Assembly: GCA_941918925.1 (NCBI GenBank)
Contig: OW799234.1
Location: 128,506,895-128,570,894 of the forward strand
Length of the DNA stretch: 64,000 nt
Direction: 5' to 3'
Source: Phyto melanocephala
Taxonomy: Eukaryota > Arthropoda > Insecta > Diptera > Rhinophoridae
Made by a program: the position numbers and the translations under genes. Position 1 is the first letter of the stretch. Every line of letters begins with the position of its first letter. This document shows, one piece after another, positions 47,873 to 58,769 of this stretch. The notes beneath the pieces were generated by a model that saw only the letters and a list, made by a program, of their open reading frames with translations, had not been told where the DNA came from and made no database searches.

Positions 47873-48892
47873 CAAGTAAGAGTGTTATATTCGGCCGTGC
47901 CGAAACTGATAATACCCTTCACCGTCATGTACATAGGTATAATCTCACATCGTAGCTTAACTTATATTTTATGTTATTCCCCTGTTTTCTTTATTATTTC
48001 CGACGCCATCCTCGATTTTGAATTTTTGGGTAGTTAAGTGTATTCAACTAGTCAAGCCCTTTAATTTGATACCCATATAGATGGGGTTTAAAATTTGATC
48101 CGCCATTTTGTTTTAGACGCCATCTTGGATTTTACATTTAAGAATAATTTGCTGTATTCTACTGGTCAAGCCCTTTAATTTGATACCAATATTGAGGGGG
48201 TTCAAGAAGTTACATTTTAAAATACCAGATTTGGCTCATATATAAATTTATTGTCCCCCAATTTTGTAGTGGCGTCCAACATAAATTTAAAGTTTTTTAT
48301 GGTGCTTTTATTGTGCTAGTCAAGTCCTTTCAGATGATACCAATATTGACTCTCTCGGTTGTCTAGAAGCTAAAAAAATTTGATTTTCGTTTGTAAATTC
48401 TTAGAGTATATAATTTTCAAAAAAATTTATTGCCTATAACTTTACCGATTAGAGGCCGATTAATCTAAAATTTTTCACGAATATCTCTAGAGGCATATTG
48501 TATTTACAAATAGTAACAAAGATACCTATAAATTATTCTATGGCTGAAAAATTTAAATTGTGGTGGTAAAAATATAGGAAAAACAGAGGCAGTCGTGTTT
48601 ATTTGCTCATATCTCAGAAAGTTATGGGGCGATTGTGCTGAATTTCAATAGCGATTCATTCCCGGATATTTCCAAAATATTGATACCATATATAGATCTG
48701 AAGAACATATGGTTGCTTCTAAAAGTTTCAATCAACACGCAGACAGACGTTCAGGGCTTAATCGACTCCTCTATTCATAAGCTTTCAGAAAATATATACT
48801 TTATTGGGTCGGAAATGAAAATTGTAGAAATTACAAGCGGAATGACAAAGCTATATATACCCTTGTGCACCACAGGTGAAGGGTATAAAAAT
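47873..48892 (-). mobile_element. family A-long element, full length
   Basis: Starts ACAAGTAAGAGTGTTATATT with hairpin TTCGGC-CGT-GCCGAA. Then about three units of roughly 115 bp, with CAAGCCCTTTAATTTGATAC and GACGCCATCTTGGATTTT. The end is the same as family A: GTTATGGGGCGATTGTGCTG, the reverse core and CACCACAGGTGAAGGGTATA. It differs from family A in the middle only. Confidence 0.75.
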
Positions 48893-48899
48893 GTTCAAT

Positions 48900-49312
48900 A
48901 CTTTAAAATATTGCAAATATTTTAATTATATAAAAAAGGATGGAGAGGAATATTCTATATAAATTAAAAAGTAAATAAATATTTAAACAATTGTTGTGTT
49001 GTTCATTAAAACTATATATACATATGAACATTAGGGTACTACTTTTTGTATTTTTTGAAAATATTATATTTTCCATCGTGTGGGACATGATAACAAATTA
49101 AGAACTGCATTTTTAGTTTTTCGCGATCGTTAAAAAAGTTTACGCACCAAACTCGATGAAGTTTTTAATAAAAGAGGGATTTTTTCTTTTTATATTTGGA
49201 GCAAAAACTTAATTAAATTTAATGATGGTATTGCAGAGATATATTTAAATGATGTTGATATACTGTTGCATGATTTTAACAGAATACCAAGAAGAAGCTA
49301 AAAAAAAGACTT
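48900..49312. other. intergenic DNA, no gene seen
   Basis: AT-rich without recognised features. Confidence 0.35.
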
Positions 49313-49545
49313 AGGGCCATTAATACAATTTGCCGTTAGTTAAAGGCAGGATTTTATCGGACGGATAAATGGCTTTGCATTATAAGGCCATAATTTATTA
49401 TTTTTTTTATTCTTTAATGTTATTATTTTTAATTACAATAACAATAAAAAATTTAAGTTGTAATCATGCAAAGCTATTAAAATGGGTGCAAAAAATCCTA
49501 CCTTTAACTAACGGCAAGTTGTGCAAATGACGCTTAATGGGTTAA
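49313..49545. mobile_element. 233 bp MITE
   Basis: Inverted arms share CCATTAA at the ends and TTGCCGTTAGTTAAAGG, AGGATTTT and AGCTTTGCAT-type phrases inside (left 49315-49390, right 49450-49545). Noncoding. Confidence 0.6.
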
Positions 49546-49549
49546 CAGT

Positions 49550-50917
49550 GATTGCAAAGTACAACAAAAATGTATGTGATTTTAAATCTATAGCAGAAGC
49601 TTAAATTGAAAGCAATTCGTATTGACCACATAAAACATAACAACATAATTAAAATTAAGATTTATAGAACAATTTGATATTACCAACAAATGATTTTAAA
49701 TTTGAATCGGAAGTAATTTAAATATATCCTTTGGATTAGATTCTTTATCAATGTTTTATAGTGATCTTACAAGATCTGACTGACAATGAAATTGAGTACC
49801 AGAATTGTTGCCAATCATATAGTTCATTTGTGATAGTAAAATTTTATGGCTGTATCTACAGAATTTCATTCTTCCAATAAAAATTTCACAGCCACAAAAG
49901 AAAAGTTCAATTGCAAGAACCAAACCATTCGATTGATATTGAATTATAATTTTCCGTTTTCTGGGTATGCACAATAACAGAAAGGCATAAAATGGCTAAA
50001 ATGTCACTGCAATTAATTGTAAACTGCGCTACTAATGTAAAAGTTAGTACAAATAATCAGAAATAATTTGTTAAAATTTGGATATGTATGAAATAGATAT
50101 TGCTATTCCAAGCCGGAATTCATAAAGCTGTAATAAAATCTTGTGAACAAAAAGAGCTGTTTTATACATTTAAAGATCTAGAGTGGTGCTTAAATTTTGA
50201 TGGAAAAAAAATGGGGAAGAAATAAATTCTAGAGCGGACGGAAATAAAATTAGCAGTTCTAGTGCCTGGCAAGGAAAAATCACTTACAATATTCAAAGGC
50301 ATCAAGGAAATTGAATTTATAGGAGTCTATTAAAATTATTTGCGACACTAAATGTGTTAATCCTGGCATAAAAATGAAATTGTGACTTTGCTTCAAAGTC
50401 ATTCATATATCGTGTTGCCACCATCACAGTATATTAGGCGCCAGCATCATGTCCTAAAATTGATTTTAAGTCAGGTATGGGATGAGTCCTTAAATATAAA
50501 AACTTCATCTAAAAACATTACATTGCATAACTGTTTATTTTAAATCTGTTATATAATAACGACAGTTTAAAATTCGAATACTAAAATTCAGTGGGGGGAT
50601 GACAAACTTTGCAAGTCTTATAAATATTTAAAGATCAGCGAAATGTTGACATTAGTAAGTTTTAAATTGTAACCATCAAGTGGCAATATTAGATGGAATT
50701 CAAAGGCACTTCAAAAGGCTATTTTGTCCTTTATTCTTCTTCAAAATAAATTGGTTTTCGGACCACTGTTTCCTTGAATATAACATTGAAGGAATAAATA
50801 GCATTAATCATTTATTGTTATTATTTGAAGTACATAAATATACATATTTACTATACTTAAAAAGAAAAAATGACGTCCAAAAGAATTTATCACCCTAATG
50901 TTCATTTATATAATATA
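49550..50917. other. intergenic DNA, possible old coding relic, not identified
   Basis: Short frames at 49974-49756 (-) and around 50220-50510 (+, with a PPSQYIRRQHHVLKLIL phrase) look less random than the flanks, but no family could be named. Confidence 0.3.
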
Positions 50918-51084
50918 CTAGCTAATACCCGGTGTGCTTCGCCACCCCCATCGTAATGAACGATGTCATTTGGAAAGACGAATTATATTTCCTTATTTTA
51001 CTAAGAAAATGTTGTGAATCCACATTCGTTCCTAAAAATTGAATTTAATATTTTGGTTATATGATAGATTTATATATATCTAAG

Positions 51085-51200
51085 GCCTAATTTATAAACA
51101 TCTTTTAAATTTATCGAAGGTTTATAAAGCAACATTTTAATACTTATAACATTTGATTTGTAAACCTATGATAAATTTCAAAGTCGTTTATGAATTAGAC
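51085..51200. repeat. palindromic MITE inside the Helitron ORF
   Basis: GCCTAATTTATAAAC and GTTTATGAATTAGAC bound a 116 bp palindrome. The stop codon of the Helitron ORF (51195-51197, minus strand) lies inside it, so the insertion may have truncated the protein. Confidence 0.6.
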
Positions 51201-52397
51201 TATGAATGTCTTACCTGAAATCAATGACTGTAAAGGTTCTGGTGGAGGAAGCAATTCAGGCAAAACAACTTTACCGTTTGCACAACACATTCCAGGTGTT
51301 TCATTTTTGTATTTGAGTGCACTACAATATTGGCAAACTTTATTCATGCCACCTACTGCCACTAATTGGTCTTCGGCATAATCAATATCAGTCCTGTAAT
51401 TAAATGCAATACGTGCATATGTGTGAAATGCATTCCGATTACTAACCATTCGATTTCGATTTTGTTCACGGCGTAAGTTCAATTGTTCTATCCTCTCTGT
51501 TGCTCTCCTTGATGAGGTTCGAATCCGCTGAGCTTCTAAATGTTCTTCACCTTCCAACGGTGTCTCGGTGGCTCGTACTGTTGTGGCGTGACGTCGAATA
51601 TCTTCAAGGCCTTCCTCACGCTGTAAAAAAGTTTCTGTGGCTCGTGATGATCTTGTACGATTTCGCTGAGTTTGAATACGTACTTCACGTTCCAACGATG
51701 TCTCGTTAGATCGAACTGCTACAGCATGATGTCGAAGACCTTCAAGGCGTTCTTCGTGTTGTAAAGGTGTTTCAGTGGCTCGGGATGTTGTGGTATGACT
51801 TTGCTGACTTTGAAGACGCCCTTCCCGTTGTGACGGTGTCTCATTAGCTCGTACTGCTTCAGCATGATGTCGAATACGTTCTAGGCGCTCTACGCGTTTT
51901 AAGAATGTTTCTGTAGCTCGTGATGTTGAGGTACGACTTTGCTGACTTTGAAGACGCCCTTCCCGTTGTGACGGTGTCTCGTTAGCTCGTACTGTTTCAG
52001 CATGATGTCGAATACCTTCTAGGCGTTCTACGCGTCCTAACAATGTTTCTGTAGCTCGTGATATTGAGGTACGACTTTGCTGACTTTGAAGACGCCCTTC
52101 CCGTTGTGACGGTGTCTCGTTAGCTCGTGCTGTTACAGCATGATGTCGAAGACCTTCCAAGCGTGTTTCGCGTTCAGATCGTGTTTCAGAAGCTCTTGAT
52201 GTTGATGATCGTGATCTTTCTCTTTGAAGACGTTCGTTATGCTGTTCATATGTTTCGGCAGCTCTAGAGGTTGAAGCTCGACTTCTTTCAGTTCTAAGGC
52301 GATCTTCACGCTCTTCTGAAGTTTCATTTTCTCTTTGCGATTGCAATGATTCTGCAGATTTGGTGCGTTTAGAAAGGGATGTTTTTTTTGGAGGCAT
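51195..52397 (-). CDS. truncated Helitron protein, repeat-rich N-terminal part
   Basis: 400 residues. Residues 1-~20 are Lys/Ser-rich (MPPKKTSLSKRTKSAES). About 30-320 hold tandem charged repeats of roughly 30 residues built around ATET..RE.RLE..R and NETPSQREGRLQSQQS, probably helical. The end has CQYCSALKYKNETPGMCC (Cys355-X2-Cys358 .. Cys371-Cys372), then LPPPEPLQSLISG, which I recognise as the region just before the Helitron_like_N domain of arthropod Helitron proteins. The Rep nuclease and helicase are absent: five extra codons after SG lead to a stop inside a palindromic insertion. A donor-like TTCAG|GTAAGA occurs exactly at that point (51215/51214), so splicing to lost exons is another reading. 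The long open frame implies recent loss. Confidence 0.8.
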   Translation of the reverse strand: MPPKKTSLSKRTKSAESLQSQRENETSEEREDRLRTERSRASTSRAAETYEQHNERLQRERSRSSTSRASETRSERETRLEGLRHHAVTARANETPSQREGRLQSQQSRTSISRATETLLGRVERLEGIRHHAETVRANETPSQREGRLQSQQSRTSTSRATETFLKRVERLERIRHHAEAVRANETPSQREGRLQSQQSHTTTSRATETPLQHEERLEGLRHHAVAVRSNETSLEREVRIQTQRNRTRSSRATETFLQREEGLEDIRRHATTVRATETPLEGEEHLEAQRIRTSSRRATERIEQLNLRREQNRNRMVSNRNAFHTYARIAFNYRTDIDYAEDQLVAVGGMNKVCQYCSALKYKNETPGMCCANGKVVLPELLPPPEPLQSLISGKTFIV

Positions 52398-52499
52398 TTT
52401 ACTTGTAATTTTTTACAGTATATATTCACAAAAAAAAACTTGTAACTTGTTCAGAATCAAAGATTCAATTAAATTATAAAATTGAATGTACGTCAAATT

Positions 52500-53180
52500 T
52501 ATAATTTTTTAAATCTTAGGTAAGAAATTTCTTACCAGGTCAGAAAATTTTCTTTAACAAAAAATTACGGATAATAAATGTTTAAAAATGATTTTTTGAA
52601 CCGATCGCAGGTAAAAAAATTATTCACTTGCGTTGCAAAATTTAATGGGTTACAAATTTATATTTTTGGAATATTAGGTAACAAATTTTATTTCAGGTCA
52701 AATAATTTCTTATACCGAAAAAATTACAGGTAATAAAATGTAAAAACGTTTGCGGGCATCACAGATTTGGTAATTACGGATAATAAATCTTTAAAAATGA
52801 TTTTTTGAACCGATCACAGGTTAAAAAATTATTCACCTGCGTTGCAAAATTTAATGGGTTACAAATTTATATTTTTGGAATATTGGGTAACAAATTTTAT
52901 TTCAGGTCAAACAATTTCTTATACCGAAAAAATTACAGGTAATAAAATGTAAAAACGTTTCCGGGAATCACAGATTTGGTAATTACAGATAATAAATCTT
53001 TAAAAATGATTTTTTGGACCGATCACAGGTAAAAAAATTAATCACCTACGTTGCAAAATTTAATGGGTTACAAATTTATATTTTTGGAATATTAGGTAAC
53101 AAATTTTTTTTCAGGTCAAACAATTTCTTATACCGAAAAAATTACAGGTGATAAAATTTAAAAACGTTTGCGGGGATCAC
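52500..53180. repeat. tandem array, three units of about 210 bp
   Basis: GATTTTTTGAACCGATC recurs at about 52590, 52800 and 53010 (with one change). Units also share TTGCAAAATTTAATGGGTT and ACCGAAAAAATTACAGG. It lies in the 5 kb Helitron. Confidence 0.85.
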
Positions 53181-53189
53181 AGATCTGGC

Positions 53190-55640
53190 AAGTGTCACGC
53201 CTACTATTACTAAATCAAACATTTCTTATTCAAATAATCATATAGACATAAAATTGTCTCTTGAAAAATTTGGGTACTTTAGCTATTATCGCTTCCTTTA
53301 TATACGATTTTTTGTATTTAATTCATATGAAAAGTGCCACGCCCACTATCACTAAAGCATTCGTTTCTTAACAAAATAGTCATATAGATGTCAAAGCTTT
53401 TCGTGCGAAAATTTGGGTACTCTAACTATTATCGCTTCCCGAATATACGAATTTTAGTATTCAATTGCTATGAGAGCTGCCACGCCCACTATTTCTAATG
53501 TACCCATTTTATTCCAGAAATGTTTATTTAGGTGTCAAAGTTGCACTGGCAAAATTTTAGTACTCTAACCGATATCGTTTTCCAGATATAAAAATTTTAG
53601 TATTTAATTCATATTGCAGGTGCCACGCCCACTATATCTAATGTACCCATTTTTTCCAAAAATGTTCACTTGGGTGTCAAAGTTGCATTTGTAGAATATT
53701 GGTACTCTAATCGATATCGTTTTCCAGATATACAAATTTTAGTATTTAATTCATATGGCAGGTGCCATGCCCACTACTGCTAATGTACCCATTTTTTACA
53801 GAAATGTTTATTTGCATGTCAAAGTTGCTCTTACAAAATTTTAGTACTCTAATCGATATCGTTTTCCAGATATACAAATTTTAGTATTTAATTCATATGG
53901 CAGGTGCCATGCCCACTACTGCTAATGTACCCATTTTTTACAGAAATGTTTATTTGCATGTCAAAGTTGCTCTTGCAAAATTTTACTACTCTAATCGATT
54001 TCGTTTTCAAAATATACGAATTTTAGTATTTAATTCATATGGTGGGTGCCACGCCCACTACTGTTAATGCACCCATTTTTTCCAAAAATGTTTATTTGGA
54101 TGTTAAAATTGCTTTTGCAAAATTTTAGTACTCTAATCGGTATCGTTTTCCAGATATAAAAATTTTAGTATTTAATTCATATTGCAGGTGCCACGCCCAC
54201 TATATCTAATGTACCCATTTTTTCCAAAAATGTTCACTTGGGTGTCAAAGTTGCATTTGTAGAATATTGGTACTCTAATCGATATCGTTTTCCAGATATA
54301 CAAATTTTAGTATTTAATTCATATGGCAGGTGCCATGCCCACTACTGCTAATGTACCCATTTTTTACAGAAATGTTTATTTGCATGTCAAAGTTGCTCTT
54401 ACAAAATTTTAGTACTCTCATCGATATCGTTTTCCAGATATACAAATTTTAGTATTTAATTCATATGGCAGGTGCCATGCCCACTACTGCTAATGTACCC
54501 ATTTTTTACAGAAATGTTTATTTGCATGTCAAAGTTGCTCTTGCAAAATTTTACTACTCTAATCGATTTCGTTTTCCAAATATACGAATTTTAGTATATA
54601 ATTCATATGTTGGTGCCACGCCCATTACTGATAATGCACCCATTTCTTGCCTAAATGTTCATTTGGGTGTCAAATTTGCTCTTGTAGAATTTTAGTACTC
54701 TAATCGATTTCGTTTTCCAGATATACTAATTTTAGTATTTAATTCATATGGCAGGTGCCACGCCCACTATTGCTAATGTACCCATTTTTTACAAAAATGT
54801 TTATTTGTATGTCAAAGTTGCCCTTGCACAATTTTAGTACTCTAATCGATATCGTTTTCCAGATATACAAATTTTAGTATTTAATTCATATGTTGGTGCC
54901 ACGCCCACTATTGTTAATGTACCCATTTTTTCCAAAAATGTTTATTTGGATGTCAAAGTTGCCCTTGCAAAATTTTAGTACTCTAATCGATATCGTTTTC
55001 CAGATATACGAATTTTAGTATTTAATTCATATGGTGGGTGCCACGCCCACTACTGTTAATGCACCCATTTTTTCCAAAAATGTTTATTTGGATGTCAAAA
55101 TTGCTTTTGCAAAATTTTAGTACTCTAATCGATATCGTTTTCCAGATATAAAAATTTTAGTATTTAATTCATATGGCAGGTGCCACGCCCACTATATCTA
55201 ATGTACCCTTTTTTTCCAAAAATGTTCATTTGGGTGTCAAAGTTGCTCTTGTAGAATATTGGTACTCTAATCGATATCGTTTTCCAGATATACAAATTTT
55301 AGTATTTAATTCATATGGCAGGTGCCACGCCCACTATTGCCAATGTACCCATTTTTGCCAGAAATGTTTATTTGGATGTCAAAGTTCCTCTTGCAAAATT
55401 TTAGTACTCTAATCGATATCGTTTTCCAGATATACAAATTTTAGTATTTAATTCATATGGCAGGTGCCACGCCCACTATTGCCAATGTACCCATTTTTTA
55501 CAGAAATGTTTATTTGGATGTCAAAGTTGCTCTTGCGAAATTTTACTACTCTAATCGATTTCGTTTTCCAAATATACGAATTTTAGTATTCAATTCATGT
55601 GGCCACGCCTACTATTCCAAGTCCGCCCATTTTTTACCCA
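53190..55640. repeat. tandem array, about 17 units of about 141 bp
   Basis: Each unit has GCCACGCCCACTA, AATGTACCCATTTTTT, AATGTTTATTTGG-type sequence, GTCAAAGTTGC and ATCGATATCGTTTTCCAGAT. A four-unit block of 568 bp starting at 53583 is repeated nearly exactly at 54151, so recent block duplication enlarged the array. Short open frames reading across units are by-products of the repeat period. Confidence 0.9.
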
Positions 55641-55887
55641 AATGTTCGTGTGGATGTCAAAGCTTACCGTACTTAATTTAAAGACTCTACCTGCATTAAC
55701 TTTCGTGATATATAATATTTAATACTTATTCTTTAATAGGGCGTGGCACCCCGCCCACTTACAATTTCAAACGAAAGTATAGCCTATAGTTCCTTCCAGA
55801 CATACAGAAAGATTCTGTGAAAATTTCAAGGAAATCGGTCTAGCCGTTTAGCAGTCTATAAAGCACAAACAAACACACATTGATTTT

Positions 55888-55897
55888 TATATATATA
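55888..55897 (+). promoter_or_regulatory. TATA-like run at the Helitron end, upstream of SP6
   Basis: TATATATATA at 85-94 bases before the SP6 ATG is part of the Helitron terminus. The SP5 TATA box is at 77-86. Only this run could serve as TATA box at that spacing; the 82 host bases between Helitron and ATG have none. Function is inference. Confidence 0.4.
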
Positions 55898-55981
55898 GAT
55901 AAGTACTTGCACTCACATCATATTAACATTCGCTAGTTAAACGTTGTAGTTGCTACTACTACTGAAAGTTTTTATTTCAAA

Positions 55982-56785
55982 ATGCTCACATCAGAAAGTT
56001 ATTTCAAAGCATTAATAATCTGTCACTTAATTTTTTTACAAGTTTCCTTAGTTTCACCTCAAATTCAGTCACGAATTGCGGGCGGCACACTCGTCAGCAT
56101 TGAAGAGGCACCCTTTTTTGTAAGACTTTACGGAAATGGTAAATTTTTGTGCGGCGGTACTTTAGTAGCACCACATTATGTTGTGACTGCAGCTCATTGT
56201 GTTAGCGACATGAAATTTTCAATTTATAGTGTAGTTGCTGGAGAAAGAACACGATATCAGATTGGTGTAAGATCAAAGGTTAACAGAATCATGTTATCCA
56301 AAGAATACAGCAAACCCGAAAAGGGTTGGGATATAGCAGTGTTGGAATTAAATTATCCACTTATTGGTCGACATATACAGCAAATTTGCTTGTGTAACAC
56401 AACTTGGGGTCCCGGCTCTAATGTACAGATATACGGCAGCGGTCAAACTAATGAAAATGATAAAGTTAATTCCGATCAGCTGTTGAGAGCAACTTTGCAA
56501 GTAATTGAAAAACACAAATGTATGCACATGTATCGTAAAATTATGAACGTGTCAAATACCATGTTCTGTTCTTCCATGTCATATAGTAAATCTACTTGTT
56601 TTGGCGATTCAGGAGGTCCAGCAATTATAAATGGGCAATTTTGTGGTGTGATATTCGGCGGTATTGGCTGTGATAGTAAAAGGTATCCAAGTATCTATAC
56701 TGATGTGCGGGTGATGCGCGAATTCATCACAAATGCAATAAGGATATTATCGGTTATGAGGTCTGCAGCTTTACCTGATTTTTGA
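55982..56785 (+). CDS. SP6: seminase-like S1A serine protease, intronless
   Basis: 267 residues, paralog of SP5 with no obvious gaps through the catalytic domain. Signal peptide about 1-27 (LIICHLIFLQVSLVS); Arg31 precedes IAGG (32-35). Triad His72 (TAAHC), Asp117 (WDIAV), Ser210 (GDSGGP), at the same numbers as in SP5. Pocket position 189 is Ser204, 214 is Phe225 instead of the near-invariant Ser, and 226 is Ser237. Phe at 214 would probably alter or block the usual substrate backbone contact, so activity needs testing. The leader AGTTAAACGT..AGTTG is shared with SP5; an AATAAA lies at 56831. Upstream DNA beyond 82 bases is a Helitron. Probably secreted, perhaps in the male tract by analogy with seminase (inference). 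Confidence 0.88.
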   Translation: MLTSESYFKALIICHLIFLQVSLVSPQIQSRIAGGTLVSIEEAPFFVRLYGNGKFLCGGTLVAPHYVVTAAHCVSDMKFSIYSVVAGERTRYQIGVRSKVNRIMLSKEYSKPEKGWDIAVLELNYPLIGRHIQQICLCNTTWGPGSNVQIYGSGQTNENDKVNSDQLLRATLQVIEKHKCMHMYRKIMNVSNTMFCSSMSYSKSTCFGDSGGPAIINGQFCGVIFGGIGCDSKRYPSIYTDVRVMREFITNAIRILSVMRSAALPDF

Positions 56786-56839
56786 AATCATTTTGGTATT
56801 AATGGAAAATAATGTTAATACATTTATTTTAATAAAAAC

Positions 56840-57091
56840 AACTATGAATTCATTAGGTTTGTGAATATGTGTTTTTGTGTGTTACAACTAGGGGAGATGC
56901 ACGTGACGAAATTTTTTCACAATTAAATTTATTTGGTCCTGACATTTTAGATGTTAGTAAATTAAGTTAGTGCTTAAAACAAAAAGTCATGGCTCAGTGG
57001 AACACCATTTTTTTTTAATCATGGACAGTGGTTTTAAAAAAAGAAGTTTCGAATTCAGACCATTTCATTTTTGAGCCAAGGTGTTCAATAT
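56840..57091. other. 3' flank of SP6
   Basis: No gene or repeat recognised before the solo LTR. Confidence 0.35.
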
Positions 57092-57616
57092 TGTTACGTT
57101 AATACCTTTTATAAACGTTGGTTTACTTCCTTTAAATAAACTTTATTATTTTATTGCAATTAAAAGCACTTGAAATTAGTTATAAAATTAAGAGCTTTTT
57201 ATTTACTTAAACACACTCAGATATTGTTTTATAGCACTTGACTTATTACACTTATGGTTATACACTTTTATTATCAAACTCACTTTGATACACACTTTAC
57301 AAGCTCTATTGTAATACTCATCATGTTAGCTGTGTTGTTCGGCTATTTATAGTAACATAGTGGTGTTCGGTAACATTCGACAAAGTTCTCGTATGTAGAT
57401 TCTAGTACATTCGAAAACCGTTAAATTTAAATTAAGACGTTAAGTAATATGCAGGAATAATAGAAGTGCCTAAAAGTATGCTACACATAATAACAAACAT
57501 CATGTTCGAACAACCAGCGAAATAAACTAATACAAATAAAAATACAGTAACTTAAACTACTACAACTAAAATAAATTATAATGTAAATTAAGCTATTTAA
57601 AATTAAATCTGTAACA
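57092..57616. mobile_element. solo LTR, 525 bp
   Basis: Begins TGTTACGTTAATACC and ends ATCTGTAACA, with the TGTTAC/GTAACA inverted ends of an LTR, flanked by ATAT on both sides (57088-57091 and 57617-57620). The 4 bp duplication and TG..CA ends fit Gypsy-group elements. No internal retrotransposon sequence adjoins it, so it is a recombination product. Confidence 0.8.
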
Positions 57617-57624
57617 ATATATAC

Positions 57625-57999
57625 AGTATATATGAGAAACTTCTTTAAGTTTTTGCTGACAAAATTTTAGGTTCAGAAATTAGGCTCCAGGTTAAGATAT
57701 CTGTTAGAACATCACTTAAGTAGTAGTAAAAGTTTAAAGAATTTATCTTAATAACCCAACACCTTTTAAGCGACAAGATTCATAAGAATGCAGTCCACTG
57801 CATTGGCTCTGATTGTCTATCCCATACAATATACAATTTAAAGATTTTTTGCAAATTGCAATATTATTAAATGAAAATTGCAAATGATTTGATGATTTGA
57901 AATATTCTGGCAAGTTCTGCAACTCGCCATTTTTGGGCGAATATTGCAAGAAAGAAGTAGTGGCTTTTAAGTCTTAAAAAAATTGTCGTTTATTGGTAA
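57625..57999. other. intergenic DNA, no gene seen
   Basis: AT-rich, nothing recognised. Confidence 0.35.
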
Positions 58000-58766
58000 T
58001 CGCATCGCTTACCCCTATCTTAGTTTTTTCGGAAAAAAGTTTGATTACGGCTACTTTTACGCGCTTTTTATTATTCATTTAAAATCGGGGAACGTCTGGT
58101 CCAATTTGTCAATTTAAATAATATCTAAAGCTCAGGAATGGTTTTAATTCCATTTTTTCATCAAAATTGAAGTGGGCATTGCACCTACCTCACATACAAA
58201 AATAGCACGTCATATTGCATATCCGGAGTACTGTGATAATAAAAGTTTTAAAAGTTTCTGTCGAGTATTATAATAATAGCTTGCATTGTTGAGCAAAAAT
58301 AAGCTTGTACCTTAAACTTTCATCGAAGTCATTACGTTATTTAGGTGAGGCACCTTGGGTCGAGTCACCCTAAATATTTGGAAGTATGAAAAATAAATGT
58401 TGACCGATTCTCCAATGTTTATTTCTGCATTGGCTGGACTATTAATTGTATACAATTTGAAGAAAATACTAAAAACTATATCAATGCAACTACATAATTA
58501 AAAAAGTGGGCGTTCAAGTAGGCGTGGTAAAAAGGTAAATCATACCAAAGTCTTAGTTATATTATCTGAAAAATTCAAGAAGATCGATCCAGTAGTCTGG
58601 CATACCCGAACGTGAAAAAAGGCGTGGCTTTGAGGGGTATAAAAAATAGATGTGAACCGGTTCTCAGATCTACCCGATATGCACACAAAATTTCATGAAA
58701 ATCAGTCGAGTCATTTCGGATGAGTTTAATTACAAACACCGCGACACGAGAATTTCATATATTAGA
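58000..58766 (-). mobile_element. Helitron of a second type, 5' end
   Basis: On the minus strand it starts A|TCTAATATATGAAATTCTC then GTGTCGCGGTGTTTG, a 5' end widespread in insect Helitrons as I remember it. Inside are GTGGGCGTTC and GGCGTGGCTTTG units. The 3' CTRR end was not found, so the left limit is approximate. Confidence 0.55.
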
Positions 58767-58769
58767 TTT

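Larger units (their letters stand above)
50918..55899 (-). mobile_element. 5 kb Helitron with truncated ORF and tandem arrays
   Basis: On the minus strand it begins A|TCTATATATATAAAAATC (55899) and ends GGGTATTAGCTAG|T (50918), i.e. TC and CTRR ends in an A|T target without duplication. From its 5' end it holds a roughly 17-unit array (55640-53190), a three-unit array (53180-52500), an ORF for the N-terminal part of a Helitron protein (52397-51195), and a small palindromic insertion. The Rep and helicase parts are gone. Its 5' end lies 82 bases before the SP6 start codon. Confidence 0.85.

Noticed and set aside
53190..55640. CRISPR-like regular repeats
   Set aside because: Units are contiguous 141 bp tandem repeats without unique spacers, in a eukaryotic Helitron.
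53337..55681. Short open frames within the 141 bp array (e.g. 54465-54695, 55173-55412, 55457-55681)
   Set aside because: They are produced by the repeat period itself, overlap the same unit in several places, lack start context and splice signals, and have no known domain.
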